Source of the DNA: Ligustrum vulgare
Lineage: Eukaryota; Streptophyta; Magnoliopsida; Lamiales; Oleaceae
Direction of reading: 5' to 3'
Assembly: GCA_963555705.1 (NCBI GenBank)
Contig: OY743183.1
Span: 28,617,932-28,681,931 of the forward strand
DNA: 64,000 nt
Part shown: piece by piece, positions 1 through 10,543 of the stretch
How the letters are laid out: each line of letters starts with the position of its first letter
Position numbering within the stretch: the first letter of the stretch is position 1
Notes under the pieces: generated by a model
Database searches by the model: none
What the model was told of the DNA's origin: nothing
What the model saw: only the letters and a program-made list of their open reading frames with translations
Made by a program: the position numbers and the translations under genes

Positions 1-680
1 ATTTACAGAATCTCTAGAGGTCTAGTAGTTAATATGCTAGACGTTTGTTTATGAGATACTTAAGTTGTTTTCCTTGTTGACACGGTCCACGCACAACATT
101 AAGTCCAAATTTTAATTATTTTAGATCAAATTTACTTTCAAGTTTTATCTCAAATTTTATTTATTTTAAATCTTAATTTATTTTTTTAAATCCATAAATT
201 ATTCTTCAACTTTACATTTTTTTAACCCCCAAAACTCTCTACAATCAATATCCTCCTCAGTGTTCTTACAATCAATTTGAAGTTATAGCTTCTTAAAACT
301 TCCAAAAACCAGCATATAACTATTCTCATTTCTCCTCATCTCATTCCCTCATGCAAAACTGCAACTTCGGTAAGAATTTCCATGACTTCAATTATACACC
401 CAACAATGTAAACATTCACACAACCAAACCACACAACCAACCGTAACCAAATCGTACAACCAACCGTAGACGACTGCATTCAAACTTCAGCGTCACCAAC
501 ACCACCGTAACTTCCTTTGCCAAACCCATGCCTCAATAGCATAGAACTGATCCATCCACCATAATCGAGCCACCAAATCTTCACACAACCATGAACTAAA
601 AAAAAACACAGAAATCGAACTCAAACCTTTGTCATGATTGAAGCCCAGCTGGTGATGAAATACAATAAAAAAAACAACAA
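1..680. other. AT-rich flank, no gene recognised
   Basis: No coding frame, RNA gene or repeat boundary can be supported here. The stretch is AT-rich with short CA-rich runs around 410-480. It is the left flank of the X retroelement. The five bases before the X LTR (676-680, AACAA) may be one half of its target duplication, but the partner side is destroyed. Confidence 0.5.
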
Positions 681-1138
681 TGCAAGCAAATTCACAACAA
701 TACAAGGTAATTAAGAAGCAAAAATTAATGAATATAAACTAAATTTGTGAATTTTTTTTTATTTCATATATTGATAACATCTATTACAATGCAGGGAATT
801 CAATTAAGGGTAGCAGGAATCAATATCAACAGAAACATAAAATATGAAGTTGTGTTTGAAGATCAATTACAATAATTAAATGATATAAGAATAGAGTATA
901 AGAAGAGAAGAGATAGAATATGGGGTGAGGAAGAAATTAGAATAGGAGAGCAGGGGAAGAACGTGAGAGAAATGAGGGAGATGAGGGAAGCTGTTAAGCA
1001 ACAGAAATATTCTTCAAATCTAATTTCTACATTCTATGAGCTATTATTTATAGATTGAGGAGAATATTCTAGAATGTGTGAGTTGTGCTGCAGTAGGGGT
1101 GATGTGAGGATAGGGAGGAATATTGGCTGACCGTGACA
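681..1138 (-). repeat. 3' LTR of element X
   Basis: Read on the minus strand this 458-bp LTR begins TGTCACGGTCAG and ends near the plus-strand TGCAAGC. It matches 2251-2577 closely over its first 325 bp in plus coordinates. A tract reading AAGAGGGGTGGA on the minus strand lies immediately next to it (1139-1150), as expected of a polypurine tract priming plus-strand synthesis. Confidence 0.8.
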
Positions 1139-2215
1139 TCCACCCCTCTTAAAAGAACCTTGTCCTCAAGGTTTGAGTGGTCTATATTGTCCGGTGGTTT
1201 TCAAGGTGGTCGAAGAAAGGGTGATAGTTGGAGGATGTCAACTTGATTTACAAATGTAGAGGAAATTGGTAACATTACAAATGCTGATAGTTGTAGGGAA
1301 AGTGATAGTTGGATGGTTGGACTTAGGAAATTAAAAGGGTTTGGGCCTATGAAGAAGAATGGATTGATTTTCAGTTGGGCTTATTTAAAATTTTCTTCAT
1401 CCTTCAATTGGGCTGCATTTCAAATTAGGCCCAACTTGCACTTCAATCTAAGATCCACATCATCTACTGGACTTTTATAAAAAATTGGGCCCCCTCCTAA
1501 CTGGGTTTGATTCAACGTTTCCACTTGCTGGGTCATTCCTTTAGAATAGTTCAAGCCCACACCTTTGAACAACCGAACTTCACTGGCTGAATTTTGCAGC
1601 AACTTATTTGGGGCTTCTTCTTCTTTCGAGTTTTGCAACAGCTTCTCAACGACAACCAACGATGGAAGCGACGGACACTGCTCGTCCGAAAATGAAGAGG
1701 CAACCAATTCCTTCTAGATTTCCTTCTCCATTGCCACCATGCTTAAGGTTGAGGAATCAATTTTGAGGCAGGTGAGGATTCCTCAACCTTAGGCGCTGAT
1801 GGAGCAGGGGTCGAGGAGGACTAAGATGTAGCTTTAGCCTTAGCTTCAGCTATTTCATCCTCTGTTTTTACTAAAATCCCAATCGAATCGGCACACCAAT
1901 TGGAGCCGTCTCTTCTTTATTAATAAGAATGGGTGCGTCTCTGGCTGCTTAGAAGCTAAAAGTTTCTCATCATCCATGGTAATTACCTCCAGCAGAAAGT
2001 AGTTCAGTTCATCGGGATTTTCTTCTTCGGATCGAGTCCTTTCTAGTCTCTCTTTTCTAATTTCTCCATTGGATTACCGGTTGCAAATCCTCTTAATTTC
2101 AGCTTGTTCTTCTTCGAAGAGTGATTTCCTTCCCATCATACACTCCATTACCGAGATCATCCATTCATATTTTCTGATTGCATATCTCACCAATTTTCGT
2201 CCCGCGGATGGAAAC
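1139..2215 (-). pseudogene. Remnant gag/pol of element X
   Basis: The minus strand next to the polypurine tract reads NLEDKVLLRG. This resembles the extreme C-terminal end of many plant Ty3 polyproteins, which finish at the tract. Near the primer site, around 2075-1870, an open stretch rich in charged residues could be the start of gag. Between them a 95-residue open frame (1707-1420) has no recognisable domain. No zinc knuckle, protease, RT or integrase motif is visible. The internal region is therefore best explained as a fusion of the two polyprotein ends after a large deletion. Confidence 0.55.
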
Positions 2216-2228
2216 CGCTCTGATACCA
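2215..2228 (-). promoter_or_regulatory. Primer binding site of element X
   Basis: The minus strand reads TGGTATCAGAGCGG, complementary to the 3' end of plant initiator tRNA-Met. It sits 22 bp from the right LTR, further than the usual 0-5 bp. That may mean a small insertion or a misplaced LTR boundary. Confidence 0.75.
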
Positions 2229-2250
2229 TTCTCATGATTAAAGTTCATCA

Positions 2251-2577
2251 TGGAAGCAAATTCACAACAATACAAGGTAATGAAGAAGCTGAAATTAATG
2301 AATATAAACTAAATTTGTGAAATCATTTTGTATTTCATATATTGATAACATCTATTACAATGTAGGGAATTCAAATAAGGGGGCAAGAATCAATATCAAC
2401 ATAAATATATTTTATGCAACTGTGTTTGAAGATCAATTACAGTAATTAAATGACATAAGAACAGAGTATGAGAAGAGAAGAGATAGAATATGGGGTGAGG
2501 AAGAAATTAGAATAAGAGAGTAGGGGGAGAACGTGAGAGAAATGAGGGAGATGAGGGAAGCTGTTAAGAAACAGAAA
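2251..2577 (-). repeat. 5' LTR of element X, truncated
   Basis: This is the second copy of the X LTR. It stops at about 2577 inside the sequence that in the left copy continues for another 130 bp. The next bases belong to the LTR of element Y. Confidence 0.75.
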
Positions 2578-3276
2578 TGTTCCGAACCCAGGTTGTGAAT
2601 GGATGATGGAATCTTGACCCGACAATCACGATGCGGATTGAAAAACCAAGATTTACGAAACGCCACAAGGACTTGTACAGTTTTCCTTGAAAGGTTTGTG
2701 ATTGTGAAATCCAAAAATATTCTCGCGAATATTTCATAAGTTTGGGATGAACGCCACAAGAAATAATTCTTAATAAGTTTGAAAGGGAATATAGGAATCC
2801 ACTTATATGTTTTAATGAATCCTCAATAAACTATTTAATCAAATCAAAGTTGTTTTTTACAATGAATGAAAAACATATAAATAATGAAAAACGACCTAAA
2901 AACTAGGGTAGCGGGTAGTGTGCTCAAAATAGAGTTCTAATTAAACTAAATAACTAAATCTGAAAAAGTAAATAAAATTTGCGAAATTCTGCTCCGATTT
3001 CAATTGCTCGATCTCTTGGTTTTAATCGCGCGATCACGTGGTTATGTCTGAAACTCTCGGGTTGTTTTTTTATGCAATGGCGCGATCGTGCCCAGGTTGT
3101 GCCGCGGGATCGCGTGGTTCAACTCCGGCTGGTTCTTCGCCCCTTTTGAAACAACTTGATCCGGTTTGATTTTCGACTTGGGCCCAACATGAAACTTGCT
3201 CAATTTTCCATGTAGATTGTTGTTACATCGCCCCTGTCTTGATTTCTCCTTTGATCTCCTATCCCGGATCACATCA
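2578..3276 (-). repeat. 3' LTR of element Y, truncated
   Basis: Homologous to 4752-5502 over its whole length, ending in the plus-strand motif ATCACATCA. It contains four GATC-centred CpG-rich motifs at 3010, 3032, 3084 and 3108, in two pairs. Confidence 0.8.
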
Positions 3277-3289
3277 TCCCCCCTCTCTT
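3277..3289 (-). promoter_or_regulatory. Polypurine tract of element Y
   Basis: The minus strand reads AAGAGAGGGGGGA directly against the LTR start TGATGTGATCC. This is the expected place for the plus-strand primer. Confidence 0.85.
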
Positions 3290-3344
3290 GAAAAGGATTC
3301 GACCTCAAATCAACTTCTGGCCTACTTTTCAAATGCATCCAACT

Positions 3345-4365
3345 TTAGGGGGTTTGATGTAGAATTTTCCCACCTGGATCAAATGGAAAATTCCTGCGTC
3401 CTTGCCATAGGAATAGCCAATAGCATTCTGTAACTTGGGTGTCATAAATGGATCGAATCATGAGCCTCCTTGGCCATAGGTGGTGTGGCTCAAACTCCCA
3501 AGTGTAACCAACTTGTAAAATAGATTTAAATAAAATAGGGTGGGGAATGTTAATTTCAAACATTACAAGATATGTATCTTTGTACTCATGCCTCATTAGC
3601 TCAAATTAACTTTTCCCAACAACAAGGCCCTTCTCTTCACCTCCCGCATTCTTTTCAACTTCTTGCTCAATCATCTCCTTTTATTTCTTCTCACAGTCAA
3701 CCACCTCTTCTAACTCCACAATTTCATGTTCAACAACTTTTCCTAAATTTTTGGCTTCTACCAACTCTTGCACATTTTTATTCTCAGTCGCCTCAATTAC
3801 CAATTCATGCACCTCCCAATCACTACTCAATTTTATTTCTTCCACAACAATTATCAATACATGTTCTAATTCACCCAACTCTTTACTACCCAATTTTTCG
3901 TCTTCCACCTCAAAATTCGGAGTTTCTTCAACTACTTCTAACTTCAATTCTAGCTCACCTTCCTCCTTCTCAACATTCTTATCCTAAGGTCCTACTATAA
4001 AATATTTTTCACTCTCATTTAACAATTTAATTACAACCTCTCTTCTCTCCTCTTTCTTTTGTAACCTAGCCAACCTTTTCCTTTCTACATCCCATTCACA
4101 CCTCATTCTTTCCTCATAGATTTCTTTTTGAATCTTCAAAATCCCCTTCAGATCAATCTCTTCTCCCCTCTTAACCCCAATTCCATCCCCAGCTTTATGA
4201 TCACGCCTATAAAACCTCTCATCACTACGGTTTGTTTAAGATCACTCCATTTTCAATTTGGCCTTTTTTTCATCTAGTTTATCCAACCTCATCTTAACTT
4301 CATCTAAAAACCTCCACACGCGATCTTTATCGTTATCCCTTGTAGATGAAGATTTTTCTTAAAAT
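3345..4365 (-). pseudogene. Acidic segment and conserved C-terminal domain of element Y
   Basis: Read on the minus strand from about 4365 down to 3345 with several stops. First comes a charged stretch resembling a gag start (reads KDRVWRFLDEV), then a lysine/glutamate-rich, probably coiled-coil region with the landmark TPNFEV, then a domain that starts HEYKDTYLV and ends FPFDPGG just before the polypurine tract. The same order is present in W (31464-34737) and Z (61762-63290). No protease, RT or integrase motif is seen in Y. The C-terminal domain is not one I recognise. It is broken by in-frame stops between 3600 and 3680. Confidence 0.6.
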
Positions 4366-4737
4366 TTGGACATTTTGGAATTTATGCGGAATGAAATGGA
4401 AAAGAACAATAAAACAAATGATTAAGAAATTCAAGAAAGCGGTTCTTGAATTTTGGTGTGACTTTTTTTGTTATATAAATCCGCAATTCGACTACGAGTG
4501 TAGCGAAATAAACGAAATTGAGTTTGGATAAGAATTCAATAAAATAAACACTTTTGATATTTTGTTGGAGTTTTTTATGGATCAAAACTGGAAAATTTAC
4601 TGGCACGAAGAACAAGAAGAAACAAGAAAACTAAAAAAAAAAAGACTCAACAACAAGATATGGATAATTCTTATGACAGACTTCATGATAAACATAAGAA
4701 TTAAACTGAGATAGAATAAGCCTGAATTCAGAGTCCA

Positions 4738-4749
4738 GCTCTGATACCA
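4738..4749 (-). promoter_or_regulatory. Primer binding site of element Y
   Basis: The minus strand reads TGGTATCAGAGC, two bases from the LTR end, matching initiator tRNA-Met. The adjoining GAATTCAGAGTCCAGC on the plus strand is shared with element Z. Confidence 0.85.
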
Positions 4750-4751
4750 GA

Positions 4752-5502
4752 TGATACGATTCAATTCAAGACGCGAGATTAAACGCCGAAAAGTTCCGAA
4801 CCTAGGTTGTGGATGGACGATGGAATCTTGACCCGACAATCACAACGCGGAATCGATGATGCGGATTGAAGAACCAAGATTTGCGAAACGCTACAAGGAC
4901 TTGTCCAGTTTTCCTTGATAAGTTTCTAATTGTGAGCGCTAAAAATATTCTCTCTAATATTTGATAATTTCGGGATGAACGCCACAAGAAGTAATTCTTG
5001 ATAAGTTCGAAAGGGAATATAGGAATCCACCTATATATTTTATTGAATCCTCAATAAACTATTTAATCAAATCAAAGTTGTTTTTTTACAATGAATGAAA
5101 AGCATATAAATAATGAAAAACGACCTAACAAATAGGGTAGTCGCTAATGGGCTCAAAATAGAGTTCTAATTAAACTAAATAACTAAAACTGAAAAGGGAA
5201 ATAAAATCTGCGAAATTCTGCTCCGATTTCAATTGCGCGATCGCTTGGTTTTAACTCGCGATCGCGTGATTATTCCTGAAACTCTAGGGTTTTTTTTATG
5301 CAATGGCGCTATCGTGCCCAGGTTGTGCCACGGGATCACGTAGTTCAACTCCGGCTAGTTCTTCAACCCTTTTGAAATAACTTGATCTAGTTTGATTCTC
5401 GACTTGGGCCCAACACGAAACTTGCTCAATTTTCCATGTAGATTGTTGTTGCATCGCTCGTGTCTTTATTTCTCCTTTGAGCTCCTATCCTAGATCACAT
5501 CA
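4752..5502 (-). repeat. 5' LTR of element Y
   Basis: A complete 751-bp LTR, TGATACG...ACATCA on the plus strand. It carries two pairs of GATC-centred motifs (cores at 5239, 5260, 5310 and 5334). On the minus strand, about 130 bp downstream of the array, lies the TATA-like ATTTATATGC. Confidence 0.85.
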
Positions 5503-6213
5503 TTTACATTGTAGGATTTTTTCCAAAGTCATGAGAATGAAGGAATAAAGTAGAAAAATGGGCATTTGGATATCATTTGAAGCCTAAAGGAGTCGATGAT
5601 GGAATCATCACTCGTAATTTCCAAGGAGAGCTGAGTGGAAGAAATCAAGGTTCAAGAGCTTAATTGAAGATGGATTGAAGTTTGGAAGAAGATTTGAAGA
5701 GTTTTGAAAGTTTAGGAACCTAGTTGTCACAATCGAGAGGCTAGGAATAAAACCCTGTAATTTAATGAGCGATAGAGATATAAATTTGTTGTTATTGCGG
5801 TCTTATTTGAGTTCTTTTATTTCATGCACCTAATCATTACAATCAGTTGTTTGTTAACACGGTTGACTAATTAGGTAGGGTTGATTTAAAGAGGGAAATT
5901 TCATGTGCATAAGTGAGTTCGACTGATTACATTAGGAGATTAAAACTAGAGTGGTGAGGTTAAAGGTATTGACTATGTGAAATCCCAACTCTACATCAAT
6001 TGATTTAAAAACATACTTTTATTCATTATTTATTGTTTTTAGCTTAATCTTTAGAATCATCACATTTTCAATTAATTGTTGTTCAAATAAAGTGAGAACT
6101 AAAATAACTTTGGTAACTAATACAAATTCTCTTGGGTACGATAACTTGGACTCTAAAAGTCCACTATATTACTTGTCACGACACATACACTTGCGGTATT
6201 ATTTTAGTGAACA
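5503..6213 (+). repeat. 5' LTR of element V, internally deleted
   Basis: Matches the 3' LTR (23045-24549) but lacks the first roughly 97 bp, where element Y is inserted. It also lacks about 690 bp corresponding to 23385-24060, joined near 5745. The missing block includes the CpG motif pair and the probable TATA region, so this copy could not act as a normal promoter. Confidence 0.8.
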
Positions 6214-6219
6214 AGTTTT

Positions 6220-6238
6220 TGGCGCAATTGCCGGGAAA
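6220..6238 (+). promoter_or_regulatory. Primer binding site of element V
   Basis: TGGCGCAATTGCCGGGAAA starts six bases after the LTR end. It closely resembles the Athila primer site complementary to tRNA-Asp (TGGCGCCGTTGCCGGGG), with a few substitutions. Confidence 0.75.
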
Positions 6239-6422
6239 TTATGATTAATATCATTATCCTTTATATTTTTCTTAATTTGAATTTTACTTTTCGTACTTTC
6301 ATTTTAGTTTGTTTATTTTAGTTTATTGTTAAGAAGTTCAAAAAAAATGTGATTTGTTTCTTTTTGACGCAGAAATCTTCGACAAAGGTAAAAATAGCAA
6401 TTGGAAGAATTTCATAAAAAAA

Positions 6423-9400
6423 ATGGCAGAAGATAGAGTTCAAAACAATCCTCAACCTCCAAAATATCAATAGAATCCTATGAATGCACATCCGTTAAAT
6501 CAACAGCAAGCAGTTGTATTGGAGCAATAGCTAATACCTAGGGGCGACCTTTGAGGGATTTCATGATTCCCCATGCGGATGATATTCGAACTTGTGTCGC
6601 TCTGCCACAAATTCACGCTGACAACTATGAAATCAAAACATCATTGATTACACTAATCTAGCACAAATGTGTTTTTCATGGTCTACCTACAAAGGACCCA
6701 CTTGCACATCTCAGAACTTTTCAGGAAATATGTAATACTCCGAAATTTTTTTATGCTCGTTTAATTTATTCATTTATTTTTTTTATGATAATTTAAATTT
6801 TCAAATTTTCTATGGCCAAAATTATTAATGATTGCCAAGTTTGCATTGTTGGTTGATTAAAATATTTTCCAAGATTAGTTAATTAAGTTTTTGGGGATTA
6901 ATATCAAGTTTTATACCTAATTCCTAGTGATAAGTATTTCATATAATCTTGGCCGAGAGTTATCTTAGGAGTGAAGTAATTTTCTTGCAATGTAAAGGCA
7001 AGCATGACATGAGGTGTATAGTTAGGTAACAAGCAAGCATGAGGTGTCAACTAGTTGCAAGTTATCTTAATAGTGAAGAAATTTTTCCTAGCGTTGCAAG
7101 CATGAGGTGTTTAACTTAAGCATGAGGTGTCCAATTAAATATATGAGGTAAATACATGGAGTGCATGCAAGAGCTATTGGAGATAAATCTTGCATGTGGA
7201 TACACCAATAGGAAATAGTTAACCTCTTGTCCTTACTTAGTTCATAGGTCTTCTTTCCTTGGATTATTAAAGGACGTTCCCTACATGTCTTTGCAACCAA
7301 AAATATTACTTTCAAAGAAAAACCAACAACAAGAGTTAGTGGAAGAGAGTAAAGAGAAAAGATATAGTAAGAATAGAAGAAGAAGAGCAAAGGCTAGCAC
7401 TTTCAAGTATACTTTTCCACCAAAATTTCTCCAAGCTTTAAGGTAAGATACTTTCTATGCTCAAGTGGTAGGATTTCATGGTAATATTTATGCTTAAGCT
7501 ATGCATGAAAAGCCATAATATGAAAGATGTGGACAAGTCCACAAAGTTAGATATCTATTTATGCCTTAGGACAAGTCCGAAGGGCACCGGCAAGCCGGAA
7601 TGTGCAAGTATGTGTTTGAATGCTTTCTTTTGTGTAATATTAACATGTTAAATCCGAGCATGATATCTTACTGAGTATTCTTTATACTCATAGTATTTTG
7701 TACTAAATTTTCAGATTCATGATCGTTGAGTCGGAGGAAGTCAGTCGCCTACTCGATGATGGACTGAGGACAAATTTATTTTGCATCAGTTTCCTTTTCG
7801 TATGTTTTGTTCAAAAAACTGTTTTCCATATCTTTTTCTTGTGGTATTAACTATAAACATGTATAAGACATGATGTAATATGGTAATGAAAGTAAATTTT
7901 GTGATCATATCTTTCATGTTATGCTAAGAGAAATTTTTATAGACCTTTTCCTGCAATGATAAAATAGGCAGAAACTGGACAGGTTTTTAGGGTCAATTCA
8001 AAATACTATTACTAATTCTATAGACACCTATTTGAGACTCCAAAAATACTGCTGCGTTTCTATTTTAGTTTTCTTTATATGAGCTCAAGAATCACTCCAT
8101 TTGGATTTGTGTGGCCTGAGATATAAATTTTTAAGCGTCGAAAGGCCAATCTGAAGTTTCTGTGCAGGACCTCACTGTTTTAATAAAACGTCTATATCAC
8201 ATGATCTTATTAATTTTCCATATTTTAATATAGGAAACTACTTGAAAATATCTTTCCAATGCCACAGATTTTATAGAAAACGGAGTTGGGATGAATTTTA
8301 TAAAAATGTTTGAACTGGATGCCCCAACTAGCCGTGACTGCACCGAGTTCGTTTACGTAAATACAAATTTCAGTATATATAAGTTGAAAATAAGTTTCCA
8401 GTATATATTTCATTTTATTTAATAGTTTTTTTTCCATGTAACAAAAGCAAAAGTTATTATGTTTAATACGTGACACTCGAAGATAAGGTTCGGGTCGTCA
8501 CAAAATATGTGACACGCAAAAATTGAATGGAGTTCCAGATGGGGCTGTCAAAATGAAGCTCTGCTCTTTCTCTTTAGCAGATAAAACAAAATTTTGGTTC
8601 TATTCATTGCCAAATGACTGTTACATCTTGGGCCTTGTTAAGTCGAAGTTTTTTGAATAAATTCTTCCTACCTGGTCGAATGTTAAAACTCAAAAAAGAC
8701 ATCCTAGCTTTCAATCAACAGCCAGAGGAAGCAATCTTTGGGGCATGGGAGAGATACAATGAATTGCAAATACAGTGTCACATTCATGGTATATCTGACT
8801 AGATTTTGGTCAAACAATTTTACAATGGGTTGACGTATGAAAACAAGAGAGATGCAGATTCAGCCGCTGGTGGTTCACTTATGAATTTTACCTATGAGCA
8901 AGTAGCTGATAATTTTGAGAAAAATGGCAACAAATTGCTATCAGTGATATTTTGATCGGGCAACACCAAAGGTTGGAGGGATTCACGAAGTAGATGGAAT
9001 TACAACACTTATTGCAAAGGTTGATGCTTTAGTAAAGAAATTGGATGGTTCACGAAAAATAGTCCATAAATGCAGCTCAGGTAAATCAAATATGCGATAT
9101 TTGTTTTGATAATCATGCATCACATAATTGTCCTTTACACTTAAAAGTCAATCAGGTGTGGAGCATGCGAACTATGTAGGAAATAATCAAATACAGAAAG
9201 GGTCATGTTCTCAAATGCACAATCCATACTTAAGAAAGAATCCTGACTCTTCTTGGTCAAATAATCAAAATCTCCAAAACCCGTCTGGATTCCAACAATA
9301 GGATAAGCTGGAGCAGAGTTTGATCACTTTGAATGAAAACGTGACAGTAATAATGCAGATGATAAAAATTCATCATGGTGAAATCACTGAATTGAAAAAT

Positions 9401-10390
9401 CAAATGGGGTAGTTGGTAGCTAGCAAGACTGAGAGACAGCCAGAACAGTTTCCAAGCAACACTGAAACAAATTCAAGGGAGTTTGTTTGTGCCATCAGTA
9501 CAAGGAGCGGGGTTCAATTGCCAAAAGTTCAGGTGAAGAAAGCAGAAAAATCAAAAGAAGTTGTTAAAGGAGGAAAAGAAAAGGACGAGCAGCCAAATGT
9601 AGTGAACCATCCTGATGAAGCACAAAAATTAGATAATGAGGAGAGGACAACAAGGCCACCCGTGAAAGCTTATGTTCCACCTATTCCATATCCCGGGAGA
9701 GTGGGGCATCATATTATGGATCAATAGTTCAATAAGTTTCTTGAAATTCTAAAGAAACTTCACATAAACATCCCCTCTATAGAAGCCATCAAGAAAATAC
9801 CAAGCTACGCTAAATTCTTGAAGGACGTGTTGTCTAAAATGAAGAGGCTAGAAGATTGTGCTTTGGTACCTTTAAATGAAGAATGCAGTGCAATCCTACA
9901 GAAGAAGTTGCCACCTAAACTAGAAGATCCAGGGAGTTTCTCTATTCCCTACATCATTAGTGATTTAAAATTCAACAAAGTTCTATGTGAGTTAGGTGCA
10001 AGCATTAATCTAATGCCTTTTTCTGTTTACAGGAAATTGAATTTAGGTGACCCAAAGCCTAAGAAAATCAGGTTGCAGCTTTCTGATCGATCTGTTCGAT
10101 ACTCATATTTTTTGTTAGAGGACATGTTGGTGAAAGTAAAGAAGTTCATATTTCCTGCTGATTTTGTAAATTTGGACATGGAGGAGGATGACAAGCTACC
10201 TTTGGTCTTAGAAAGGCCATTCCTAGCAACTACTAGGGCATTAATTGATGTTGAAAAAAGGAAGGTAACCTTTAGAATTGAAAATGAACATGCAACTTTT
10301 AACTTTACTCAGATGGAGAACCATGACCCAAATATGGAGAATTGTTCAAGAATCAAGGTGGAACCATCATTGAGTAAGGAGAGAGCTTAA
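6423..10390 (+). pseudogene. gag-protease of element V, disrupted
   Basis: The frame starts at ATG 6423 and is cut at 6730 by a solo LTR. It resumes at 8508 exactly after the 5-bp duplication. It then runs through a retrotransposon gag region (8614-8802 region reads FGAWERYNELQIQCHIHG), a knuckle of form CX2CX3HX4C near 9090, a basic linker (9413-9727) and a retropepsin (9818-10390). Several stops and frame changes interrupt it. The protease active-site block reads ELGASINLM where Athila proteins have DLGAS, so the catalytic aspartate is replaced by glutamate. The later ILGRPFL block reads VLERPFL. No pol follows. Certainly dead as it stands. Confidence 0.75.
6731..8502 (+). mobile_element. 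Solo LTR, Tekay type, inside V gag
   Basis: A 1772-bp sequence beginning TGTAATACTCCG and ending GGTCGTCACA. It is homologous to the LTRs of the Tekay element at 43994-57223. AAATA occurs on both sides (6726-6730 and 8503-8507). Removing the LTR and one copy restores continuity of the V gag frame. No internal sequence or second LTR is present, so it is a solo LTR left by LTR-LTR recombination. Confidence 0.92.
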
Positions 10391-10525
10391 ATCCAAGTCA
10401 CAACATGAGGAGTTTGGGAGTATTGAGAGGAAATCCAAAATTGGGGACAATGCTTCAACACCACGTCGTGAACCACCTTGAGGAACTCTACCAAAGTCAA
10501 GCTTTAGACTTTAAACGGAGTGCTT

Positions 10526-10543
10526 GTTGGGAGGCAACCCAAC
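10526..10543 (+). other. Conserved hairpin downstream of V gag-protease
   Basis: GTTGGG-AGGCAA-CCCAAC forms a perfect 6-bp stem with a 6-nt loop, 136 bp after the last gag-protease codon. Element U has the same loop with a compensated stem at 19469-19486. The function is unknown. Covariation suggests an RNA structure. Confidence 0.6.

Larger units (their letters stand above)
681..2577 (-). mobile_element. LTR element X, deletion derivative
   Basis: A short Ty3-type element lies on the minus strand. Two copies of the same sequence (681 onward and 2251 onward) flank about 1.1 kb. A tRNA-iMet primer site (reverse complement reads TGGTATCAGAGC) lies beside the right LTR and a polypurine tract beside the left LTR. 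Only a gag-like start and the last codons of a pol polyprotein remain inside, so protease, RT and integrase have been deleted. The right LTR is cut at about 2577, where element Y begins without its own end. That suggests a later deletion joined the two. Boundaries are good on the left and poor on the right. Confidence 0.75.
2578..5502 (-). mobile_element. LTR element Y, lacks RT and integrase
   Basis: A minus-strand non-autonomous retroelement. Two LTR copies (2578-3276 and 4752-5502) enclose about 1.5 kb with an iMet primer site, a polypurine tract and an acidic coding remnant. The right end is flanked by TTTAC (5503-5507). The left LTR lacks about its first 55 plus-strand bases, lost together with the ends of X and V. 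The leader around 4560-4738 is clearly homologous to that of element Z near 63800-63960, so Y and Z belong to one lineage. Confidence 0.8.

Noticed and set aside
3572..4000. 142-residue plus-strand frame rich in Pro, Ser and Leu
   Set aside because: It is the antisense of the acidic segment of element Y.
7088..7390. About 100-residue frame conserved at 7088-7390, 45151-45453 and 52730-53032
   Set aside because: All three lie in copies of the same Tekay LTR and run against the direction of the element; conservation follows from LTR homology.
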